A DNA stretch of 41,061 bases from Bacillota bacterium. Lineage in GTDB: Bacteria; Bacillota_A; Clostridia; Lachnospirales; Lachnospiraceae. Shown here piece by piece: positions 9,206 through 17,190 of the stretch (position 1 is its first letter; each line of letters starts with the position of its first letter). The notes beneath the pieces were generated by a model. It had not been told where the DNA came from. It ran no database searches and worked only from the letters and a program-made list of their open reading frames with translations. Where the stretch lies: the NCBI GenBank assembly GCA_023443925.1, contig JAEZSL010000145.1, forward strand, positions 1-41,061. Direction: 5' to 3'. The translations under genes were made by a program, and so were the position numbers.

Positions 9206-9562
9206 TTAATCCCAGTCCTCATCGAAGCGCTGGGGGACTTGCGGATCATAGAGGGGACAGTCAAAATCCAGCAAAATGTCAATAAAAACATTCATATCTT
9301 CCTCATCCATTTCATAACAGTCAATGCGAAGGAATTGATCATTTACAGTAACCTGAAAAGAACCTTCCGTTTCTGATTCAAAATCATATAAACCTGTTCG
9401 TTCCCAGGTAATAAATTCGATGGAAATTTTTTTAAGAATTTTTTCAACCGGTATGGTTTCAATTCCGGTAACCGGATTACCTTCGCATAATTGTTCATAT
9501 GCTGTCTGAGGTTCCATATAAATTCCTTTTTTATATTTCCAAAAACCCAATTCGTAGCTCAT
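9206..9562 (-). CDS. Hypothetical acidic protein (118 aa)
   Basis: I do not recognise this family. The 118-residue product has no signal peptide or membrane segment. It is acidic toward the C-terminus (YEMDEEDMNVFIDILLDFD, ending RFDEDWD) and looks like a small soluble alpha/beta protein. The start is supported by a GAAAGAGAG-like site about 10 nt upstream. It converges with the AEC gene with only 3 nt between the stops. Low complexity is limited and codon use matches the neighbours, so it is probably a real gene of unknown role. Confidence 0.7.
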   Translation of the reverse strand: MSYELGFWKYKKGIYMEPQTAYEQLCEGNPVTGIETIPVEKILKKISIEFITWERTGLYDFESETEGSFQVTVNDQFLRIDCYEMDEEDMNVFIDILLDFDCPLYDPQVPQRFDEDWD

Positions 9563-9708
9563 GTATGTATTCTCTCTTTCGTTGATGTCATAAGTTGATT
9601 TTTTTTATGGTTCAGGTAGCAGGACTTGTCCATGATTTTATGTGACAAATCCGGATTTTCGACGTAGCCGTATTGTAACTTGGATGCAATATGCGTTTAA
9701 CATCTGCA

Positions 9709-9755
9709 AGCTCTAACCGGAATTTACAAGCCAGCTTGAAATTCTGCTTGGAGCT
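9709..9755. repeat. Nested palindrome in the 9.6-10.2 kb gap
   Basis: Three nested inverted pairs share one centre: AGCTC/GAGCT, GAATTT/AAATTC and AAGC/GCTT. The rest of the gap 9563-10206 is AT-rich and holds one copy of the dispersed repeat. I see no convincing gene in it. Confidence 0.45.
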
Positions 9756-9884
9756 TTATTGTATAATGTATATAGTGCGTGTAAATTATATTTTACTCTA
9801 ATGGGATTATAAACACGGTTACAAGCCGTATTCTGTTTCATTATATCATAATGAACTTTTATTATATATAGAAACATGGAAAAC

Positions 9885-10002
9885 AAATTCTGGAATTTGG
9901 AGCCGCCAGCAAAAACTCATATAATATACACCTTCGATGCAATCATTTTAGGTAAAATCGGATGACTCAGTCAATTTTATTAGCTGCATTAGACAGCATT
10001 TT
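9885..10002 (+). repeat. Dispersed repeat, copy 1 (decayed promoter / start module)
   Basis: This stretch matches 12129-12250 over its whole length with scattered differences and small indels. Shared blocks include TTCTGGAATTTGG, AAACTCAT, AAATCGGATGA and TCAGTCAATT. Compared with copy 2 its -35 box (CCGCCA against TTGCCA) and ribosome binding site (AGGTA against AGGAG) are damaged, so it looks like the non-functional copy. The frame it opens (9961-10183) continues for 73 codons but shows no family likeness. Confidence 0.75.
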
Positions 10003-10206
10003 AAAAAGACAGAGGGCGTGCTGTAACCAGAGTCACAGGCAGTTGTTTAAAAGCTTTTCAGGCAAAGAAAAGAAAATAAAAATATTAGGCTCTAGAGTAA
10101 AATCAGTAATAAAGAAAAGATATATCGGGATATTTTTTATTGACGTAAATAAAGAAGAGCGGAGAAAAATTATAATTTCATAAGTATATAATTTATTCAC
10201 TTGAAA

Positions 10207-10249
10207 TTGACATGCGTGTCGTTTATAATTATAAAATGACACGCGTGTC
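10207..10249 (+). promoter_or_regulatory. Autoregulatory promoter with two TetR-type operators
   Basis: TTGACA (10207-10212) and TATAAA (10230-10235) are 17 nt apart. Two 12-bp sites, GACATGCGTGTC (10209-10220) and the perfect palindrome GACACGCGTGTC (10238-10249), bracket the -10. Between them TTTATAATTATAAA is also a perfect palindrome, so the 41-bp segment is nearly a single dyad. One site covers the -35 and the other the transcription start. This is a classic repression geometry, most likely bound by the TetR protein encoded just downstream (inference). Confidence 0.8.
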
Positions 10250-10329
10250 TTTTTGTATCAGGAATTTGAGCGATAAAACGAAACCTGATTCTTATATAAA
10301 AACTAAAATTTGAGGAGGATTAACAGAAA

Positions 10330-10971
10330 ATGTCACCAAAAGTAACAGATAAATATAAAGTGCAAAAAAAGCAAAGGATTCTGGAGGCAGCCAAAAGTGT
10401 TTTTATACGAAAAGGCTACAGAGGTGTGACTATGAAGGATGTTGTAGATGCATCAGGACTTAGCAGAGGCGGAGTATATCTATATTTTTCAAGTACGGAG
10501 GAAATATTCCGTTCGCTTATAGAGGCTTCTGATGATAATTATTCATTGTTAATAGATCAGCTTAGTAATGATAAGAAAACAGCATGGGAGGGAGTAGTTC
10601 AATTAATTGAAATCGTTATGAATAATATAGTTTCTATAGAAGAGGGACTAGCGGCTGCAATCTATGAATACTTCCTGGTTGTAAATCGGAAGGGGCAAGT
10701 AAGGGAATTGTTAATGAGACGTTTATACAAAACGATAGACAGTTTAAGAGTTCTATTGAATCATGGTATTGAAAATGGGGAATTTCATCCGGTGTTTTCG
10801 ATTGATGAAATATCTAAATTCCTGCTTTTTGTTATGGATGGGGTTTCTATAAACATGATCCATTTGGGTGAAGAAAATGTAAACGTAAAGAAACAAGCAG
10901 ATCAATTAATACTATATCTGCAGCAGGCGCTGCAGGTGAATGGCTGTGACTGCCCCGCGAAAAATATTTAG
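10330..10971 (+). CDS. TetR/AcrR-family transcriptional regulator
   Basis: This 213-residue protein has an N-terminal TetR helix-turn-helix (about 15-60, with VTMKDVVDASGLSRGGVYLY) followed by a helical ligand-binding domain of TetR_C type. AGGAGG lies about 11 nt before the ATG. Its promoter overlaps two near-identical palindromes, strongly suggesting autorepression. It is followed with almost no gap by a membrane-anchored hydrolase, so the two form an operon and the hydrolase is its probable target. Base composition is visibly more AT-rich than the flanking genes (frequent ATA, TTA, AGA), and the pair lies between two copies of a ~115-bp repeat, which hints at acquisition as a unit. The ligand is unknown. 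Confidence 0.92.
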   Translation: MSPKVTDKYKVQKKQRILEAAKSVFIRKGYRGVTMKDVVDASGLSRGGVYLYFSSTEEIFRSLIEASDDNYSLLIDQLSNDKKTAWEGVVQLIEIVMNNIVSIEEGLAAAIYEYFLVVNRKGQVRELLMRRLYKTIDSLRVLLNHGIENGEFHPVFSIDEISKFLLFVMDGVSINMIHLGEENVNVKKQADQLILYLQQALQVNGCDCPAKNI

Positions 10972-10982
10972 AGGTGCAGAAG

Positions 10983-12026
10983 TTGAAGAATAATAAAAGG
11001 TGTATATTTAATTTAATATGTATTCTAACTGGTATCTGCGCCTTCGTTAGTGCTAACATAGCCTATGCCATGTCCAGAGTTCAGGAATTTGTCAGAATGT
11101 TTGGATTAATTCTTATAATTGCTCCTTGTGTGTTAACAGCAGCTTTTATTTCGTTATTGGGGTTATCCTATAAATGTAATGTGAAAAAAAAATTTAGGTT
11201 ATGGAATCTATTCAAGGATGTATGTGCCGTAACTTTTGCCGGATGGATATTATTGGCGGGATGTTTCTATTTTTTTAAAGAAGCGGTTTTATATACAAAT
11301 AGCCCTGTTCGGCAGGAGTTATTAAACAAAATACATTCGCAGGATAATTTTGAAGAGATCAGTATAAAAGTAGAGAGTGACATCTGTCTGCAGGGATTTT
11401 TATATAAAGATAGTCACGAAGGTAAAACACCTTTAGCCATCTATTTTGGCGGAAGAGGAGAGGAAGCATCTTCTATTGTTGAATATGCTTCTAAGACTAA
11501 GGGATATTCTTTAGCCTTTATTAATTACAGGGGATGCGGACGGAGTAATGGAACCCAAAGCAGAGAGGATATTATAGCAGATTCCATGGCTATATATGAT
11601 TATTTTGCTGCCAGAAGTGATATTGACAATGATAACATTATATTGATAGCACACAGCCTTGGAACAGGGGTGGCAATAAATCTTGCGGCTGAAAGAAAGG
11701 TAAAAGGAATTGCATTATCAGCGCCTTATGATCAATATACCTCTGGTGTTATTCAGGACAAAGTCCCTTTAATACCTGTTAAAATATTGCTTTCGGATGA
11801 GTTTGATTCGTTGGCTATTGCACCTAAGCTAACAATACCGGCACTTTTTCTCTTAGCCGAAAAGGATAGGACAATAATTAGAAGCAGATCCATGAGACTG
11901 TATAATAGTTGGGGAGGGAGAGCAGAATCGGTAATAATAGAGGGAACTCATCATGAAAATATTACTATAAATAATTATACCTGGAAAAATATTAATAACT
12001 ATATAGATAAATTAATTAACCATTAA
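10983..12026 (+). CDS. Membrane-anchored alpha/beta hydrolase
   Basis: A TTG start at 10983 is preferred because GAGGTG lies 6 nt before it; a GTG at 10974 is the alternative. The 347-residue product begins with three likely membrane segments (about 8-28, 35-60 and 80-100) and then an alpha/beta-hydrolase domain. The catalytic triad is visible: nucleophile S225 in AHSLGTG, acid D295 in EKDRT, and H323 or H324 in GTHHEN. The oxyanion region is YFGGRG and the Gly-rich strand is NYRGCGRS. Such proteins act on esters, acyl groups or peptides at the membrane; the substrate cannot be told. It is co-transcribed with the TetR regulator upstream, which suggests induction by a xenobiotic or lipid-like signal (inference). 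No terminator follows. Confidence 0.88.
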   Translation: MKNNKRCIFNLICILTGICAFVSANIAYAMSRVQEFVRMFGLILIIAPCVLTAAFISLLGLSYKCNVKKKFRLWNLFKDVCAVTFAGWILLAGCFYFFKEAVLYTNSPVRQELLNKIHSQDNFEEISIKVESDICLQGFLYKDSHEGKTPLAIYFGGRGEEASSIVEYASKTKGYSLAFINYRGCGRSNGTQSREDIIADSMAIYDYFAARSDIDNDNIILIAHSLGTGVAINLAAERKVKGIALSAPYDQYTSGVIQDKVPLIPVKILLSDEFDSLAIAPKLTIPALFLLAEKDRTIIRSRSMRLYNSWGGRAESVIIEGTHHENITINNYTWKNINNYIDKLINH

Positions 12027-12128
12027 CCTGAATAAATCAAGAAACTCTGGCAACCATTCTGAACACTTCATAATTTTATCACCACGAATAATTAGGAGAT
12101 GAATAAATAGATTGGAGGATTGATAAAT

Positions 12129-12250
12129 AATTTCTGGAATTTGGGGTTGCCAAACCAAAACTCATGTGATATACTTTTCCGAAATAACAATTTTTAGGAG
12201 AAATCGGATGAATCAGTCAATTCTAATTAACTGCATTAGCCACCCATTTT
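12129..12250 (+). repeat. Dispersed repeat, copy 2 (intact promoter / RBS / ATG)
   Basis: This is the intact partner of 9885-10002. It carries a promoter, a 5' UTR with an AGGAG site, and the first codons of a small frame. Similarity stops after CATTTT in both copies. With copy 1 it brackets the TetR-hydrolase pair as direct repeats. Confidence 0.75.
12147..12175 (+). promoter_or_regulatory. Promoter for the leader peptide / ABC exporter transcript
   Basis: TTGCCA (12147-12152) and TATACT (12170-12175) are 17 nt apart, each one base from consensus. Transcription would begin near 12182, about 330 nt before the ABC ATPase gene. Confidence 0.65.
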
Positions 12251-12264
12251 GTATGGAATCTTAG
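12208..12264 (+). CDS. Putative 18-residue leader peptide
   Basis: This frame of 18 codons plus stop (MNQSILINCISHPFCMES) starts with ATG 8 nt after AGGAG and lies downstream of a good promoter. Its first codons are conserved in the other repeat copy (MTQSILLAALDSI). Short frames of this kind ahead of an attenuator act as ribosome sensors, as known for bmrB upstream of bmrCD in Bacillus. The function here is inferred from position alone, and no antibiotic or amino-acid signal is obvious, apart from two Cys and three Ile codons. Confidence 0.4.
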   Translation: MNQSILINCISHPFCMES

Positions 12265-12320
12265 CCTCTGTATCTAACGTTAAGCGTAGATGCAGATGTA
12301 AGCTTTCCATTTGTGTCTAT

Positions 12321-12411
12321 GCGGTTAAGAGTTGGTTTATCCTATTATAGAAAAACCGCGTTGTATATTATTTTCCAGAACCGGAAAATTTTATCCAGGG
12401 CGGTTTTTTAT
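12321..12411 (+). promoter_or_regulatory. Candidate attenuator before the ABC exporter
   Basis: AAAAACCGC (12351-12359) can pair with GCGGTTTTT (12400-12408), enclosing an inner TTTTCC / GGAAAA hairpin, to give a terminator-like stem ending in a T-rich run. The same AACCGC can instead pair with GCGGTT at 12321-12326, upstream. The two pairings exclude each other, as in a terminator / antiterminator switch. Confidence 0.5.
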
Positions 12412-12460
12412 TTATTTCCGGGTAGGAAAGCAGTAAAAACTGCGGTAAGCGTGTTACACA

Positions 12461-12480
12461 CCGGTCATTTAATTGACCGG
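12461..12480 (+). promoter_or_regulatory. Perfect inverted repeat close to the ABC ATPase start
   Basis: CCGGTCA and TGACCGG are 6 nt apart and extend by an A-T pair to 8 bp. The element ends about 20 nt before the ribosome binding site. It could be an operator or a small hairpin that affects translation. Confidence 0.45.
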
Positions 12481-12514
12481 TTTATAACAATAAAAACGTC
12501 AGGGGGAAATTAAA

Positions 12515-13507
12515 ATGGAGGTAATCAAAGTCAGGCAGTTATCCAAAACCTTTCAGGTAAAGGTAAAAGAACAAGGATTAGGCGGCAGTGTAAAATCCAT
12601 AATGAAACCGAGGTTTAAAACCATTCAGGCGGTGGATGACATCAGTTTTGATGTCCAGCAGGGTGAAATCCTTGCCTTTATCGGACCCAACGGAGCCGGA
12701 AAAAGTACAACGATAAAAATGCTTACGGGTATTCTATACCCGGATAATGGAACCATGTCGGTTATGAATATTAACCCGGCGGAAAAAAGAAAAAAATTAT
12801 CCTATACCATCGGTACGGTATTCGGTCAAAAGGAACAATTATGGACCCATCTGACTCCTTATGACAATTTTAAATTCTTTGGTGCCATTTATGACTTATC
12901 CGATTCGGAAACCGAAGCACGGATACAGGAAATGGCTGCTGTGTTTGACCTGGAGAGTTTTATAAATACACCGGTCAGAAATCTGTCCTTAGGCCAGAGA
13001 ATCCGCTGTGAAATTGTAGCATCCCTGATTCATCGGCCTCAAATTCTGTTTCTGGATGAACCCACCATAGGACTGGACCCGGTAGTAAAGGAAAATATCC
13101 GGGAACTTATCAAGAAAATGAATAAAGAATATAAAACCACCATTTTCCTTACCAGTCATGATATCGGGGACATTGAAAAGCTCTGCAAGCGGATTATCAT
13201 TATTAACCATGGGAAAATTGTATTGGACGATACCATGGAGAATTTGAAATATCATTATTTGAATAAAAAAATACTGGAAGTGAAATTAAAAGAAGCTGCC
13301 CGGATACAAGCGGAAGATGGAATCACCATATTAAAAAGCAAAGGCGGAAATATTAAACTGGAGGTGGATACAAAAAAGAAAAAAATCAGGGATGTTTTTT
13401 ATCTGTTTGATTCCGATAACCTGTTGGATATTACCATATCCAATATCCCGCTGGAATCCATTATTACAGAAGTTTATAAGGCAGGAAAACTGACGGGAGG
13501 CGTTTGA
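12515..13507 (+). CDS. ABC exporter ATP-binding protein
   Basis: This 330-residue nucleotide-binding subunit shows Walker A GPNGAGKST (57-65), signature LSLGQ (157-161), Walker B ILFLDEP (177-183) and the switch His in TSHDIGD. The C-terminal extension of about 90 residues is typical of NatA/DrrA-like exporters. With two different permeases behind it, the set matches the uncharacterised ABC-2 class COG4586 / COG4587 / COG3694. The substrate is unknown; relatives export drugs, lipids or peptides. A GGGGG-type binding site precedes the ATG. The next gene starts 1 nt after the stop, so the three genes form a tight operon behind the leader described above. Confidence 0.92.
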   Translation: MEVIKVRQLSKTFQVKVKEQGLGGSVKSIMKPRFKTIQAVDDISFDVQQGEILAFIGPNGAGKSTTIKMLTGILYPDNGTMSVMNINPAEKRKKLSYTIGTVFGQKEQLWTHLTPYDNFKFFGAIYDLSDSETEARIQEMAAVFDLESFINTPVRNLSLGQRIRCEIVASLIHRPQILFLDEPTIGLDPVVKENIRELIKKMNKEYKTTIFLTSHDIGDIEKLCKRIIIINHGKIVLDDTMENLKYHYLNKKILEVKLKEAARIQAEDGITILKSKGGNIKLEVDTKKKKIRDVFYLFDSDNLLDITISNIPLESIITEVYKAGKLTGGV

Positions 13508-13508
13508 T

Positions 13509-14300
13509 ATGAGAAAATATCTTTATATTTATAAAGCCACTTTAATGGAAAGCCTTCAGTATATTCTGAATATTCTGCTGGGGTTTGTCAGCTTTTTTAT
13601 TATACTTTTTATTTTTTTCAATCTGTGGGACTATATCTATTCGGACTCTCAAAACATAATCGGAGGATATACCATAAAACAGATGATATGGTATGTCATT
13701 ATTACGGAAATCATGTGGTTTGGCACCAGAAATACGACCCTCACCGCCCAGATCAGCAATGATATTAAAAGCGGTGCCATTGCCTACGGAATAAATAAGC
13801 CCTACAATTATATGTTTTATATTGCGGCAAGGCATTTTGGAGAGATTACGGTTAAGTTTTTTTTGTTTACCGGGGTGGGAATTCTCATCGGATTGCTCTT
13901 TACCGGCAGACTCCCCGGTTTTCAGGTACTTTATCTGCCTTTTATGGCGGCAGCAGTTTTTCTGGGTGTGCTCATAAACAGTTTAATCCGTATTGGCATC
14001 AGCATTCTATCCTTCTGGATTGAGGATTCCGGGCCGTTTCACTGGATTTTTGACAAACTGCTCATCGTAGTGGGCACATTGTTTCCGGTTGAAGTATTTC
14101 CGCTATGGATACAGCCCCTGATTAAAGTAACGCCGATTTTTGTGATTACTTACGGTCCGGCAAAATTAATTATTGATTTTTCCATGGGAATGTTCTTAAA
14201 TGTTTTACTGGTGCAGCTGGCTTATCTGGCAGTAACCGTTTTGATCCTGACAATCTTATTCCGGAGAGGAGTGGCAAAACTAAATGTTAACGGAGGTTAA
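13509..14300 (+). CDS. ABC-2 type permease, first subunit
   Basis: This 263-residue membrane protein with about six helices corresponds to the COG4587-type permease. It begins MRKYLYIYKATLMESLQYI, a short amphipathic N-terminus before the first helix. It has the family loop with IKSGAIAYGINKPYNYM before the third helix and FPVEVFPLWIQPLIKVTPIF near helix five. It would pair with the next permease to form the channel driven by the ATPase. GGAGG of the upstream gene end serves as the ribosome binding site. Its end overlaps the next start by 17 nt. Confidence 0.88.
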   Translation: MRKYLYIYKATLMESLQYILNILLGFVSFFIILFIFFNLWDYIYSDSQNIIGGYTIKQMIWYVIITEIMWFGTRNTTLTAQISNDIKSGAIAYGINKPYNYMFYIAARHFGEITVKFFLFTGVGILIGLLFTGRLPGFQVLYLPFMAAAVFLGVLINSLIRIGISILSFWIEDSGPFHWIFDKLLIVVGTLFPVEVFPLWIQPLIKVTPIFVITYGPAKLIIDFSMGMFLNVLLVQLAYLAVTVLILTILFRRGVAKLNVNGG

Positions 14301-15078
14301 GAATCAGCTGAAAGTAATATTGCTTTCGGTAAAATATAATATTATGAGGGAAATGACCAACCACATAACCTTTGCAACCAATATCCTGTTTATGATGTTA
14401 AACAATGCTATCTTTATTATCCAGTGGCTGCTGTTCTTTCAGCTGAAAGATAATATTGGGGGATACAGAATCGGTGATATTCTGGTTTTATGGGGGCTGG
14501 CCGCCAGTACCTTCGGATTTGCCCATATTTTTTTCAAACGGGCTTTTGACTTACCCGATTTAATTATTAACGGAAAGCTGGACTCCTTTCTGGTTCAGCC
14601 TAAAAATGTACTCCTTGGAGTCATTTCTTCCGGAACCAGTACCTCTGCCATAGGTGATTTGCTATACGGGTTTATATTATTGTGCGTGTTTAAGTTCAGT
14701 CTGGTAAACTTAATATTATTTGCTGTCGTAACAGTGACGGGGGGACTGATACTCACTTCTTTTGCAGTGATATTGGGCAGTTTATCCTTCTGGATTGTAA
14801 AAGGGGATATACTGTCCGGCAATTTGGTGGGAGCAATGGTTAATATGTCAACGTTTCCGGACGGTATCTTTAAAGGTGTTGTAAAACTGCTGCTGTATTC
14901 TGTCATTCCGGTCGGGTTGGCGGTTTATCTGCCCATTCAGCTGATTATCAGCTTCCATATAGGGTATCTCCTTATCATTCTGGGCTTTACGGCATTTATA
15001 GTCTGGATGGCCTTTGTTGTATTTTATAAAGGATTAAGAAGATATTCTTCCAGCAATCTGATGAGTGCAAGAATATAA
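14284..15078 (+). CDS. ABC-2 type permease, second subunit
   Basis: This 264-residue protein has about six membrane helices and corresponds to the COG3694-type permease. Its loop FDLPDLIINGKLDSFLVQPKN matches the ABC-2 pattern of the preceding subunit (IKSGAIAYGINKP), consistent with an old duplication. It overlaps the previous gene by 17 nt, and the GGAGAGGAG at the end of that gene is its binding site. It is the last gene of the operon. I see no strong terminator directly after it. Confidence 0.88.
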   Translation: MLTEVKNQLKVILLSVKYNIMREMTNHITFATNILFMMLNNAIFIIQWLLFFQLKDNIGGYRIGDILVLWGLAASTFGFAHIFFKRAFDLPDLIINGKLDSFLVQPKNVLLGVISSGTSTSAIGDLLYGFILLCVFKFSLVNLILFAVVTVTGGLILTSFAVILGSLSFWIVKGDILSGNLVGAMVNMSTFPDGIFKGVVKLLLYSVIPVGLAVYLPIQLIISFHIGYLLIILGFTAFIVWMAFVVFYKGLRRYSSSNLMSARI

Positions 15079-15374
15079 GAGAGATATGGGAATATGATTG
15101 TATATCCGGTTCTTTCCGATATGGTAAATGGTGCAGGAAATACAAATTTCTGGATTTAGTTACAAACAGATCTAACTTTAAAAAAGGCATAATTTATAAT
15201 TTTATATACATTTTACTTGAAAAATGTCGTCCATAAGCTTATCATTCTTCATAGTGTTTATATTTCACAGAAAAGTAACTGTTTGGCAAACCGGGGGAAA
15301 ATGAACGGACGGATGAAGCTAACAGCGCCCAGGAAACCGGATAGTTGCGGTAAAATTATGGAGGCATCTTAGTA
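15079..15374 (+). other. Leader region of the SulP gene (no gene seen)
   Basis: The first half is AT-rich and begins with a short stretch (about 15140-15165) faintly like the start of the dispersed repeat. The second half (15283-15350) is GC-richer and contains GGCAAACC followed by purine-rich blocks and GGATAGTTGCGG. This superficially recalls parts of a GEMM (cyclic dinucleotide) aptamer, but I could not draw convincing closing stems. Confidence 0.3.
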
Positions 15375-17054
15375 ATGAACAGGTTAAAACCAAAATTGTT
15401 TTCCGTCATGAAAACATACACAAGGCAGCAGTGCATCAAAGACGTGACCGCGGGAATTATCGTGGCGATTATTGCATTACCTCTATCCATTGCTTTGGCA
15501 CTGGCATCGGGAGTAACACCGGAAAGGGGCTTGTATACAGCGATTGTAGCAGGTTTTGTCATAGCTTTTCTGGGAGGCAGCAGGGTGCAGATATCCGGTC
15601 CTACCGCCGCGTTTGCCGCCATTGTGGCAGGAATTGTAGCAAAAGAAGGTATGGAGGGGTTGATCATAGCCACTATAATGGCAGGTATTATCCTGATAAT
15701 TATGGGGATGCTGCGGCTTGGCAGCCTGATCCGTTTCATACCCTATACTATAACCACCGGCTTTACCTTTGGTATCGCCGTAACCATATTTATCGGGCAG
15801 ATAAAAGATTTTTTGGGGTTAACCTTTCAATCCCGCCCCATTGAAACGCTGGAAAAAGCCATTGCCTGTTTCGAAAATATCGGAACGATTAATTATTATT
15901 CTCTGCTGGTTGGTGCCCTGGCTCTGGGTATTTTGATCTTCTGGCCGAAGGTAGGCGGCAAAATCCCGGCATCTTTTGTAGCTGTAATCGTAACGGCAGT
16001 GTTAGTTAAAATCTTCGCCATTCCGGTAAATACCATAGGCAGCCTGTATGAATTATCGGCAAAGCTTCCCATGGTACAGCTGCCGGAGTTTAGTTTGAGT
16101 ACCATCGGCAATCTCATACCCGATGCAGTTACAATCGCCATTTTAGCCGGTGTTGAATCCCTGTTATCCTGTGTGGTAGCTGACGGCATGATTGGCAGCC
16201 GGCACAGATCTAATATGGAACTTATAGCCCAGGGAGCGGGAAATATCTGTTCCGGGTTATTTGGCGGCATACCCGCCACGGGTGCAATTGCAAGAACGGC
16301 AGCTAATGTGAAAAACGGAGGGCGTACGCCGGTTTCAGGAATGGTTCATTCGGTTACGCTGCTTCTTATCCTCGTCGTATTGATGCCCTATGCAGCCCTG
16401 ATACCTATGCCTGCCATAGCAGCCATATTATTTATGGTAGCTTATAATATGAGTGAGTGGAGGATATTCGTAAGTCTTTTAAAGAACTCTCCCAAAAGTG
16501 ATATTCTGGTAATGACAGTTACCTTTATCCTGACGGTTGCCTTTGACCTGGTTGTGGCAATCGAGGCAGGAATACTGCTGGCTGCAATTCTATTTATGAA
16601 GAGAATGGCAGATGTTACAGAGGTAGAGAGCTGGAAGTACATAAATGAAGAGTCCCGTGCGGAATCCTGTGGGGAATCTGCACAGGATGGAATGATTGAT
16701 ACGGAACAAAACCGGTATAAGAGAGTGCCAAAGAATACCTTAGTTTATGAAATTAACGGCCCCATGTTTTTTGGTGCGGCGGATAAGTTTATGAATATAT
16801 CGCCGGAGGATCATATCGATGTTGTAATATTAAGGATGAGAAGTGTTCCGGCGATGGATGTGACGGCACTTCATGCACTGGAAGAAATATCGAAAAAGTG
16901 CAGGCAGCATCAGATTACCCTGATACTGTCCCATGTACAGACCCAGCCCCTGAATATGATGAAAAAGGCAGGATTTACTGCCAGAATTGGTAGGGAGAAT
17001 TTCTGCGCTAATATTGATGCGGCACTGGAAAGAGCTGCAGAATTGGTTGTTTAA
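15375..17054 (+). CDS. SulP-family anion transporter with STAS domain
   Basis: This 559-residue protein has the SulP layout. About 12-14 membrane helices (residues about 20-410) include the conserved QISGPTAAFAAIV segment, and a C-terminal cytoplasmic STAS domain covers about 455-555 (NTLVYEINGPMFFGAADKF...). SulP proteins move sulfate, bicarbonate or other anions; bacterial members of this size often transport sulfate or HCO3-/dicarboxylates, and the substrate is not predictable. GGAGG lies 10 nt before the ATG. A charged linker of about 35 residues between membrane part and STAS (EESRAESCGESAQDG) is lineage-specific. It is a single gene. Confidence 0.93.
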   Translation: MNRLKPKLFSVMKTYTRQQCIKDVTAGIIVAIIALPLSIALALASGVTPERGLYTAIVAGFVIAFLGGSRVQISGPTAAFAAIVAGIVAKEGMEGLIIATIMAGIILIIMGMLRLGSLIRFIPYTITTGFTFGIAVTIFIGQIKDFLGLTFQSRPIETLEKAIACFENIGTINYYSLLVGALALGILIFWPKVGGKIPASFVAVIVTAVLVKIFAIPVNTIGSLYELSAKLPMVQLPEFSLSTIGNLIPDAVTIAILAGVESLLSCVVADGMIGSRHRSNMELIAQGAGNICSGLFGGIPATGAIARTAANVKNGGRTPVSGMVHSVTLLLILVVLMPYAALIPMPAIAAILFMVAYNMSEWRIFVSLLKNSPKSDILVMTVTFILTVAFDLVVAIEAGILLAAILFMKRMADVTEVESWKYINEESRAESCGESAQDGMIDTEQNRYKRVPKNTLVYEINGPMFFGAADKFMNISPEDHIDVVILRMRSVPAMDVTALHALEEISKKCRQHQITLILSHVQTQPLNMMKKAGFTARIGRENFCANIDAALERAAELVV

Positions 17055-17190
17055 GACTATAATTTTGCACATTGACACAGATAGGGAGCAATGCTATATT
17101 GATACTAACGGAAAATTATCCCAGACTGCTCGGATATTTGCCGGTGCAGCCTGACAGTTTTACGATGAATGGAGTAGTGGAGGTATCAAA

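Noticed and set aside
9961..10183. 73-codon frame starting in repeat copy 1
   Set aside because: It has no ribosome binding site, is Lys/Arg-rich and low in complexity, runs close to the TetR promoter, and only its first codons are shared with copy 2.
12313..12513. 66-codon frame before the ABC ATPase
   Set aside because: It crosses the attenuator-like hairpin and the inverted repeat, lacks a binding site and shows no protein-like pattern.
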